The position numbers and the translations under genes are program-made. A stretch of 64,000 nt of DNA from Isoetes taiwanensis (taxonomy: Eukaryota; Streptophyta; Lycopodiopsida; Isoetales; Isoetaceae): contig JAJEKV010000060.1 in assembly GCA_021234155.1 (NCBI GenBank), positions 5,108,323-5,172,322 of the forward strand. The letters are read 5' to 3'. The notes below the pieces were generated by a model. That model ran no database searches, was not told the origin of the DNA, and was given only the letters and a program-made list of their open reading frames with translations. This document shows positions 11,151 to 19,790 of this stretch, one piece after another (the first letter of the stretch is position 1; every line of letters starts with the position of its first letter).

Positions 11151-11818
11151 ATGTAAACCCTAGCAAACCCTAGGGTTTGATAGGGTTTACATTCTGGGGA
11201 TGTCCGATGACCCGCAGGGCCGAGATCGGCGTGGAATACCGTCTTTGGATTACCCCCTCATGGCACCGGGAGACAGAGCCAAATTTCCGGCAAAGATATT
11301 TTTTCGGAGACTCCCCTTCACAAGCCCCTTTCCGGTGAAGGGGAGTCTCGAAAAGCATCTTTGCTTGGGGATTCGACCCCATCTCCCGGGCATGGTCCCC
11401 AGAGCATACACATGAGAACTCCATGCAAAGCTTCTGGATGTGTGAGTCTCCGCGCCTTGACGCTGAGATGTAAACCCTAGCAAACCCTAGGGTTTGATAG
11501 GGTTTACATTCGGGATGTTCGATGACCCGGAGGGCCTGGGATCCGACGTGGAATACCCGCTTTGGATTACCCTCATGGCACCGGAAGATGAGCCAAATTT
11601 CCGGTCAAAGATACCTTTCGGAGACTCCCTTCACAAGCCCCTTTCCAGTGAAGGGGAGTCTGGAAAAGCATGCTGCGCAGGGGATTTGACCCCATCTCCG
11701 GGCATGGTCCCCAGAGCATACACAGAGAACTCCATGCAAAGTTTCGGATGTGTTAGTCTCCGTCTTGACGCTCGAGATGTAAACCCTACCAAACCCTAGG
11801 GTTTGGTAGGATTTACAT
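11151..11818. repeat. Three telo-box palindromes (11151-11192, 11468-11509, 11777-11818)
   Basis: Each copy has left arm ATGTAAACCCTA then .AAACCCTA, and right arm TAGGGTTT. then TAGGGTTTACAT, so four AAACCCTA/TAGGGTTT boxes form one near-perfect palindrome of about 42 bp. The third copy keeps symmetry except for one base (GGATTTAC in place of GGGTTTAC). AAACCCTA is the plant telo-box and the core of Arabidopsis-type telomere repeats. These are not telomere arrays, because the boxes are arranged head to head. Confidence 0.75.
11307..11349. repeat. Perfect 15-bp stem hairpin
   Basis: Left arm GAGACTCCCCTTCAC (11307-11321) and right arm GTGAAGGGGAGTCTC (11335-11349) are exact reverse complements around a 13-base loop. 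Degraded versions occur in the adjacent units (about 11005-11040 and 11620-11660) and a remnant lies at 13868-13890. Confidence 0.8.
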
Positions 11819-11830
11819 TCTGGGGATGCT

Positions 11831-13830
11831 CCTCTGATCAAGAGGGCCGTGGAACTTGTCCCCTAGGGTAATTTCGCTGGCGTCCCGATGACATGGAGAG
11901 GTCAGATCGCCAACGGGGCCTCCTCCATGCCCCAAAATAAAAACGTGGTCTAAACCCCTCCGAGGCCAGCGGTGGCCATCCCAATCAAAAATCGAGGGTT
12001 AAAGCTCACCCGGAAATACCAGGGATTTTCCTGTACGCTCGGGGCCACTTGGCAAGCCAGCTGGCTGAAAACCATGATTTTTTCCCGCCCCATGCATTAA
12101 TCATGAATTTCCGGATCATAAACACAAAGAAAAGCACAGATAAAAATCCGGGTCTCGAAAAAAGGTGAAATCTTGGCAGGATGTGCAGCATGACGCTGCA
12201 CACGCAAGAGAAAATGCACCGCAATAGAAGCACAAGCAGAGGCATGAGACGAGCTTCCGAGCCAACCCCTTAGGAGACCCCGGCCAGAACGCCCTACTAG
12301 GTAGTGGAGCTAGCTTTGCTTCTCCCGCGGGTCACATGTATACCACCTAGCAGTCCTAGTGCTGCTATTCTCACTTCAATCTTCTACCAGGGCCTCAGGG
12401 TGAACCCCAATTATCTTGTTCTCGCAGGCTAGTCCAAGCTGGGAGCTGAGGACGGGCTGGACCCCCACTCCGGAACCGAGAACTGGCTCCGCCAATGGAC
12501 CCGGAACATCCCCATTACCTAGGAGACCAAGTTTAGGTGGGGCGTAAGACCACCCCCTCCAAGAAACGCCAAAGTAGGTCGTTTACTACACACTTGTAGT
12601 CAATTGGCATGGAGGTGGATGTTGAATACATCCTAGTGAGGGGTAAGTGATTGATCCCCTGGGAAAACTCGCCGTGGAACTTGTCCCCTAGGGTAATTTC
12701 GCCGTTCCGGACGACGCGGCGAGGTCGGATCGCCAATCCGGGGCCTCCTCCATGCCCCAAAATCGAAAACGTGGTCTAAACCCTGTCAAGGCCAACGGTG
12801 GCCATCCCAATAAAAAATCGAGGGTCTAAAACTCATCCGGAAATACCGGGGATTTTCCTATACTCTCGGGGCCACTTGGCAAGCCAGCTGGCTGAAAACC
12901 AGGATTTTTCCCTGCCCCATGCATTAATTATGAATTTCCGGAGCATAAACACAAAGAAAAGCACAGATAAAAATTCGGGTCTCGAAAAAAGGTGAAATCT
13001 TGGCAGGATGTGCAGCATGACGATGCACACGCAAGAGAGAAAATGCACCGCAATAGAAGCACAAGCAGAGGCATGAGACGAAGCCCGAGCCAACCCCTTC
13101 CTGGGAGACCACCGGGTCGGTAACGTCCTACTAGGTAGTGGAGCTAGCTTTGCTTCTCCGTGGTCACATGTATACCACCTAGCAGTCCTAGTGCTGCTAT
13201 TCTCACTTCAATCTTCTACCAGGGCCTCAGGGTGAACCCCAAGTATCTTGTTCTCGCAGGCTAGTCCAAGCTGGGGGCTGAGGACGGGCTGGACCCCCAC
13301 TCCGGAACCGAGAACTGGCTCCGCCAATGGACCCGGAACATCCCCATTACCTAGGGGACCCTCTCCAAGAAACGCCAAAGTAGGTCGTTTACTACACACT
13401 TGTAGTCAATTGGCATGGAGGTGGATGCTGAATACCTCCTAGTGAGGGGTAAGTGATTGATCCCCTGGGAAAACTCGCCGTGGAACTTGTCCCCTAGGGT
13501 AATTTCGTCGTTCCGGACGACGCGGCGAGGTCGGATCGCCAATCCGGGGCCTCCTCCATGCCCCAAAATCGAAAACGTGGTCTAAACCTTGTCGGAGGCC
13601 AACGGCTGCCATCCCAATAAAAATCGAGGGTCTAAAACTCATCCGAAATACGGGGATTTTCCTATACTCTCGGGGCCACTTGGCAAGCCAGCTGGCTGAA
13701 AACCAGGATTTTTCCCTGCCCCATGCATTAATTATGAATTTCCGGAGCATAAACACAAAGAAAAGCACAGATAAAAATCCGGGTCTCGAAAAAAGGTGAA
13801 ATCTTGGCAGGATGTGCAAAGATGACGCTT
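11831..13830. repeat. Tandem GC-rich unit of about 805-825 bp (2.5 copies)
   Basis: The core AACTTGTCCCCTAGGGTAAT lies at 11853, 12678 and 13483. Downstream parts (GGCAAGCCAGCTGGCTGAAA, then GCACAGATAAAAAT) and upstream parts (GGTAGTGGAGCTAGCTTTGC) recur with the same period. This fills the spacer between the two arms of the 20-bp inverted repeat. Open frames of 60-126 codons here are in-step copies of one another and have no domain; I do not call them genes. Confidence 0.8.
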
Positions 13831-13935
13831 TGACACGTTAAGAGAAAATGCACCAGCATATATACCTTTCGGAGACTCCCTTCACAAGAAAGGGGGGCCG
13901 CCGAGGTGCCCGCCCGGTGTTTGCAAAGACATCCA

Positions 13936-14095
13936 AGGTCCATGTCACCATCATCTAGCCATGTCACCTAAAATTTGCCAACATCACCCATCGAAAAGAC
14001 CAAAGATGGACATCTTTGTTTTTTGGCCTAGTCAAAACTTGACCTTGCTTACTTGGCATGCCATGTCACCACTTGGGGTGCCTAGGTGGCATGCT
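13936..14095 (-). repeat. Unique-sequence inner segment of the inverted repeat (right)
   Basis: Reverse complement of 10780-10935 with several small indels. It marks the inner boundary of the right arm. Confidence 0.8.
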
Positions 14096-15415
14096 TGAGA
14101 CTAGGTGGCATGCCTGAGCCACCTTGGCATGTTGGAGCCTGCATGGCATGTTGGAGCCACCTTGGTATGTTGGAGCCCGCGTGGCATGTTTGAGCACGTT
14201 GGAGCCTAGGTGGCATGTTTGAGCCATTTTGTCATGTTGCTGACCTAGGTGGCATGTTTGAGCCACCTTGGCATGTTTGAGCCTAGGTGGCATGTTTGAG
14301 CCACCTTGGCATGTTGGAGCCCACGTGGCATGTTTGAGCCACCTTGGCATGTTTGAGCAAGTTGGAGCCTAGGTGGCATGTTTGAGCCACCTTGGCATGT
14401 TGGAGCCACCTTGGCATGTTGGAGCCTAGGTGGCATGTTGGAGAGACCGCGTGGCATGTTTGAGCCACCTTGCCATGTTTGAGCCTAGGTGGCATGTTGG
14501 AGCCTTGTGTGGCATGCTTGAGCCACCTTGGCATGTTGGAGCCCACGTGGCATATTTGAGCCACCTTGGCAAGTTGGAGCATAGGTGGCATGTTAGAGCC
14601 CGCGTGGCATGTTTGAGCATGTTGGAGCCTAGGTGGCATGTTGGAGCCACCTTGGCACGTGGCATGTTGGAGCCGCGTGGCATGTTTGAGCCTAGGTGGC
14701 GGGGTTAGAGCCCGCGGTGGCATGTTGGAGCCACCTTGGCACGTGGCATGTTGGAGCCCACGTGGCATGTTTGAGCCCTAGGTGGCGGGGTTAGAGCCAC
14801 GGTGGCATGTTGGAGCCTAGGTGGCATGTTTGAGCCAACTTGGCATATTTTTTGAAGCCCTAGGTGGCATGTTGTGAGCCACCTTGGCAAGTTGGAGGCT
14901 AGGTGGCATGGTGGAGCCCCGTGGCATGTTTGAGCCACCTTGGCATGTTTGAGCCTAGGTGGCATGTTGGAGCCTAGGTGGCATGTTTGAGCCCACCTTG
15001 GCATGTTTGAGCCACCTGGCATGTTTGAGCCTAGGTGGCATGTTGGGGAGCCAGGTGGCATGTTTGAGCCACCTTGGCATGTTTGAGCCTAGGTGGCATG
15101 TTGGAGCCACCTTGGCATGTTGGCTAAGTGTTTGATGGCATGTTTGAGCCTATGTGGCATGTTTGAGCCACCTAGGAATGTTGGAGCCTAGGTGGCATGT
15201 TGGAGCCCCGTGGCATATTTGAGCCACCTTGGCAAGTTGGAGCATAGGTGGCATGTTGGAGCCTGCGTGGCATGTTTGAGCACGTTGGAGCCTGGGTGGC
15301 ATGTTTGAGCCATTTTGTCATGTTGGAGCCCAGGTGGCATGTTGGAGCCACCTTGGCATGTTTGAGCCCTAGGTGGCATGTTAGAGCCACCTTGGCATGT
15401 TGGTGCCCACGTTAT
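14060..15415 (-). repeat. 20-bp monomer array, right arm of the giant inverted repeat
   Basis: About 65 monomers read on the plus strand as GAGCCTAGGTGGCATGTT and GAGCCACCTTGGCATGTT, the reverse complement of the monomers at 9810-10800. It is more degenerate than the left arm, with deletions and a few non-canonical monomers (for example GGTGGCGGGGTTAGAGCC near 14700 and 14790). The array stops abruptly at about 15415. Long repetitive frames here are not genes. Confidence 0.9.
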
Positions 15416-15439
15416 GCAAAAATAGGTGTTAAGTAATTG

Positions 15440-16010
15440 AAGTAGTTGAAGTAACTTGTGTTACATGGAATACTAGTATAAGAACATGTGATCGCACGTG
15501 CATCACATGTAGCAAATCAAGTACTGGTCCTACCACTATAAAGACCCGTGATATGGAAGGATAGGACATGTAGAGAATCAAGTACTCTTTCCTACTTCTA
15601 TAAAGACATGTGAGAATAAAAGTATTACACATGTAAGTAATTCATGTATTCTTTCCTACAATGCCTTAGCAAATAAAAGTACTGGTCCTACTAATATAAA
15701 GACATGTGACATGGAAGCATATGACATGTAGAGAATCAAGTATTTTTTCCGGCTTCTATAAAGACATGTGACAATAGAAGTATTACACATGTCGTAATTC
15801 ATGTATTCTTTTCCTACAGTGCCTTAGCAAATAAAACTATCGTCCTACTACTATAAAAGACATGTGAATGGAAGTATAGGACATGTAGAGAATCAAATAT
15901 TCTTTCCTACATCTATAAAGACGTGTGACAATAGAATTATTAGACATGTAGAAATTCAAGTACTCTTTCCTACAAGTGGATTGTATTATAAAATGACATG
16001 TCACAATAGA
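15440..16010. repeat. Tandem repeat of about 157 bp (3-4 copies)
   Basis: The phrases CTATAAAGACATGTGA, GGACATGTAGAGAATCAAGT and CTTTCCTAC recur; ACTGGTCCTAC lies at about 15523 and 15680 and a decayed form at about 15835. Each unit is itself two related halves of about 78 bp. No coding potential is visible. Confidence 0.75.
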
Positions 16011-16808
16011 AGAAACTACAAAAAACAACGGTGGATGTTTTAGTCCACGAAAAAGAACACCATTATCGAACAAAACCATACCTTCACAAATCCACATGTA
16101 GGATTCTTTGAAAACAGGACATGTAGACCTACCAAAACTGATGTTTTCAACAGTGGACCAAAAACCGGGGTGAGTGTGAAGCATTTATTAATATAATTTT
16201 GAGGTGGCATAGTTAGGTGGCTGCAAAAATTAATGACCCTTGATGCCTTCGTATTGTTTCCATTTTTTCTCATTTATTTGCCCTAACCATTAAAAATGCA
16301 CGCTACATTTAAGGCTAAAAATACATGAAATTATAGTGTACTTTTTTGCGCAAATGCCTCCAAAAAAAAAACGCCGGGGAATATTTTTTGACTATCGGAA
16401 ATTTTTGGTATTGTTTCCTATGGTCGAACCCCCAATTTCGAACCCTGCTCACGCTTCTTCCAACTCCGGCGGTCTGCTTAAATAGAGTTTTCCCCAACTT
16501 TTTTTTTTTGCAATCTGTCTGGCCCTCATCTTACATAATCACGTTTTCTTCAATCCGGGCTTTGCCTTCTCCTTAAATGGATGCTTCATTTCCATGGATT
16601 TATCCAATTTTACCGAATTCATTGTTTTGTGGTAAAAATCCCCTGCAGATTGGCTAACAACTGGAATTGCAACTCTCGGCCTCCTTTCTAACCACATCTA
16701 AAACGGAATCGATCAATCCAGCTCCTTCAATGCAATGCCCTTTGGCCCAGTTGTTGCAGATTGGCTAATGCAGGTTAGTGGGACAAGGCTCCTTCTTCGG
16801 AGCTTTGT
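16011..16808. other. Spacer; no supported gene
   Basis: Contains A and T runs near 16365 and 16500. A stretch at about 16620-16800 precedes the ATAD2-like fragment and may be its decayed intron or upstream exon, but no family motif can be read there. Confidence 0.35.
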
Positions 16809-17280
16809 AAAGAACTGGCAGCATCATGCGTTGGTTACTGTGGAGCAGATTTGAAGGCCCTTTGTACAGAGGCAGCAATTCGTGCTTTTAGAGAGAAGTA
16901 TCTTGAGGTCTACACTCTACAGCAGTGATGATCAGTTTTTGATTGATGTTGATGACGTAAGAGTCGATAAGTCTCACTTTCTGCAAGCAATGCCTGCAAT
17001 CACTCCCGCAGCTCATAGGGGTGCCATTGTCCATGCAAGGCCACTTTCTGCAGCATGCTTGAAGGGGCAACTGAAACAAATCGTTGAGCGGCTATCTATT
17101 GTGTTCTCTCTTCCAGAAAAAAAAAGCTCAATTTCGATGGATGAAAAGACTGATGGGCGAGAACAACTGACAGTCCTCTCGGATTCAGCGGGTCATTGTT
17201 TCCATTAGTATACCGGCCACGATTTCTGATATGCGGTGCTGACGGAACTGGCCTGGGATTTATTTTGCACACTATTGCTT
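16809..17280 (+). pseudogene. Fragment of an ATAD2/CDC48-like AAA ATPase (At1g05910 type)
   Basis: The conceptual product first reads KELAASCVGYCGADLKALCT and then an AAIRAFREKY segment, the end of an AAA module (sensor-2 region). After a frameshift at about 16915 it continues with SSDDQFLIDVDD, HFLQAMPAITPAAHRG and IVHARPLS. After a second frameshift near 17190 it reads LFPLVYRPRFLICGADGTG, the start of the degenerate second AAA-like module. This order matches plant chromatin-associated ATPases of the ATAD2/Yta7 family, which carry AAA domains followed by a bromodomain. No Walker A/B of the first module and no bromodomain is present, so only a middle slice survives. The frameshifts make it a pseudogene unless they are assembly errors. 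Confidence 0.75.
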
Positions 17281-19059
17281 TATGTACTGTGTCGGTTTTG
17301 CTTTCATCAGGGTTGTGACGGCTGCGGCATGGTCAATGATCAGGTCTCATGCCACGCACCATCATCTGGCTTTTTCTGCTTCTCTATACCATCTGGGCCT
17401 GTCTCTAAATCCCTTTTGTATGTCCATTCTCTTGATCCTTACAGCTTTTGAATTCAAAGACTCTGTTAAATGCAGACCCATGTTAACATTTTCAACACAT
17501 CCTTCGTAAGAAGGCTATTCGTTGCCTCTGTTATTGCATGTTTGCATGGCCTGCTAGGGTTTGCAAAGAACAGGTGAAGCAGGTTCGATATTTAAATCCA
17601 GTGCATCGGGAGCCTCTAGAGACAGTCTAACAGTCGTAGTCAGCATGTTTGCCATGTCGAGCATCCTACGGTTGCTTCAAAAACCAAAGGCGGTTAATCG
17701 GGGTAAGCAATGGTTTAGATTTTAGGGTTGGAGCTTATCACAGTTGTTCTTTTGCTATGTTCCTTGGATAGGTCCCAATAAGAACAAGCCCTCATCTCTC
17801 AGCTTCAATCACGACAGCACAGGAATGGCAACATCTTTTCCCTTGGGTCATCTGTGTAAGTTCATATTTGATCTTCCCTTTTCGTTTACTTCATTTGTTT
17901 TGTAATTGATCTTCCCTTTGAATGCTTTCATCTGTTTCGTATGCAATGCACAGGTCTGTACCTATCCCTTTTACAGCTTGGAAACATGTGCATATACTGG
18001 AGACAGCTTTTCAGATTCCATCTGTTAAAAGTTTAAACCGCGTGCTATGTTTGGCGACGTGGCAAAAAATATTTTACTTTATCCTAGCCATTAGGGAATC
18101 TATGGGTTTTAGCAATGCCTTTCGTGATTGACGAGAGTTCATCGCCAAATCCCTTGGGTTGCAATGCAATTGATCGGTCGCCCACTCAAGTGCGATGGGA
18201 CGATTCTAATTAAGCTTCTTCTGGCTATTCCTGTGCCATATCGCCGGATCATTATGTCGTAGTTCCTTCTTCATGTCTTTGATGTGAGCAACATGGCGTC
18301 GTTTCCTGCCAACGTTTTGTGGATTTGCATTCCGACTTTGCTCTTATTTGCTTACTCTTATTTGCTTACTCTGCCTGTTAATATCAATTCTTGGAACTTT
18401 CAGTTTGTTGTAAATTGTACTATTGACGCCTATCAACTTATTCAGGGGTAATTTCATTGATCAGCGATCTGTGTTTGCAGTGTATTTTTTGCGGTGATAT
18501 AAAGCGTAAGACCTGTGACTTTGCATTCAGCTGTTTCTTTGAGGTAAGAGCACTCGAACATATCTGTAACATCCACAAACCATGGCCTTTTGCTTCTCCA
18601 AGCGTAAGTAAATGTCATTATAAGCCATCAGCTTTAGCTTATTATTCCCTGATAGGCGGTGCAGTCATAAAGCTTATGGTTTAGTATCCTTTGCAGGGCA
18701 ATTATGATATGCTTCGAAGATCACCTCGAACCTAGAACTCCTGCTTTCACAGCAACCAAATGCTGCCTTGTGTTGCAATGCCTTTATTGGCGAGACATTC
18801 CAACAAACTTGTGATGAAGTAAGAAGTGAGGACTCAATTTTTATTTAAAAAGTCTTTATTTTTTGGCCAGTATGCAGCAATAACAGTAGACGTGGTACTG
18901 AATTCTGGAACAGATCATTAATAGACCTGGTACTGAATGTATACTGTATATGCACAGCCAAGGGTGCTGGACATAGATCCTAGAGGCGTGGCATACCATA
19001 AAAGGTCTCAACTTCATGATGTTATTTATGCATGTTTAAAAGGTATGCAGAATTTTTCA
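17281..19059. other. Spacer between ATAD2-like and TRM1 fragments
   Basis: No exon can be assigned with confidence. Short frames at 17282-17509, 17922-18131 and 18457-18684 have plausible splice-like edges (for example GAG-GTAAGAG near 18543) but no family match. They may be decayed upstream exons of the TRM1 copy or introns. Confidence 0.3.
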
Positions 19060-19790
19060 GTGTTAAATATGATGTTTCTGAGAAAAGGCTGATATTAGTA
19101 CTTGCATACATCAGTAGTTTGGTATGTGGTATGTTGGATCTCAAGAACAACAGTGCAAGATATGTGCCTGGGACTGGACCCACAATTCTTCCTCAATGCA
19201 AACAATGTGAAAAGCATTTTAACATCGGTCGTCATATCTGGGCAGCTTTAATTCATGATGCAAAGTGGGTTGATTTTGATCCTTTCAAAGTTAACGACAT
19301 GAGAAGCCAAGATATCTGGATTTTGAAACGGTACATACATTTAGAACTGTCTCTGAGGTGATTTCTTTATTTCACGTTCGGAGTTTGAAATTGCAGCATG
19401 TGCATTTTTTTTAACATTCCTCTCTTTTGCTTGATGAACCTACGTATTTGAGTATGCATGGAATGAGTGCAACTCTTAAACGCACTCCCCCCTCTATTGT
19501 TAAATTTCGATCTGTTGTTATTATTGCTAGTTACTGCATTTCAAGAACACATACCAATCCACTCAGTTTAGAGAGTGGTGTTCCTAATGGGTGTGCTATG
19601 GGACATTATGTGTTGTTGGGTATGCATGTTTTTGTACATATATGCATCTCATGTATTTTTCTAATGATGCATGCTTCAGGTAAGAGCTCATCCTGCGAAG
19701 GAATCAAACAAAGTGACTCCTGCAAGCATAATCCTGAGCAAAACTCTCCAGAATTCAGATTACTGGAGGAGTGAAGCAACGTCCTAGGAA
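19060..19790 (+). pseudogene. TRM1: 3' exons of a tRNA (guanine26-N2)-dimethyltransferase copy
   Basis: TRM1 makes m2,2G at position 26 of tRNAs. The first block (about 19126-19300) contains KNNSARYVPGTGP, a CKQCEKHFNIG zinc-knuckle-like segment and IWAALIHDAKWV, matching the TRM1 segment with CxxC and 'W..P.HD..WV'. A second block (about 19430-19590) reads TLKRTPPSIVKFRSVVI and SRTHTNPLSLES, matching the TRM1 'TLKC..PS...FRSA..NAGY..S.TH.NPLGLK' region. A third (about 19681-19780, different frame) reads VRAHPAKESNKVTPASIIL and SKTL. GT-AG-like edges between blocks suggest a genomic copy with introns. The N-terminal SAM-binding methyltransferase core is not visible, some conserved Gly/Asn residues are changed, and the downstream end is ragged. 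Confidence 0.75.

Larger units (their letters stand above)
10990..11830. repeat. Tandem unit of about 310 bp (2.6 copies) with hairpin and telo-box palindrome
   Basis: Landmarks recur in order: a CCCCTTTCC.GTGAAGGGGAG hairpin (about 11010, 11311, 11636), a GGGGATT.GACCCCATCTCC block, CATGGTCCCCAGAGCATACA, and the 42-bp palindrome made of AAACCCTA boxes. Spacing between palindromes is 317 and 309. Copies differ by short indels. No protein is encoded; the reading frames follow the repeat. Confidence 0.8.

Noticed and set aside
11151-11818. Interstitial telomere array
   Set aside because: Boxes are few and head to head, not tandem TTTAGGG units.
13439-13819. 126-codon minus-strand frame with similar partners at 12006-12245 and 12833-13093
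   Set aside because: The similarity reflects the DNA repeat unit; the frames shift between copies by indels.
14060-15400. Long overlapping frames (up to 161 codons) of NMP/HLG/QGGS-type repeats
   Set aside because: The 20-bp monomer lacks stops in most frames and cycles through all three; frames run on both strands. Also applies to 10273-10764 and 27301-28142.
9825-15410. CRISPR array
   Set aside because: Repeats are contiguous 20-mers without unique spacers, in a eukaryotic context.
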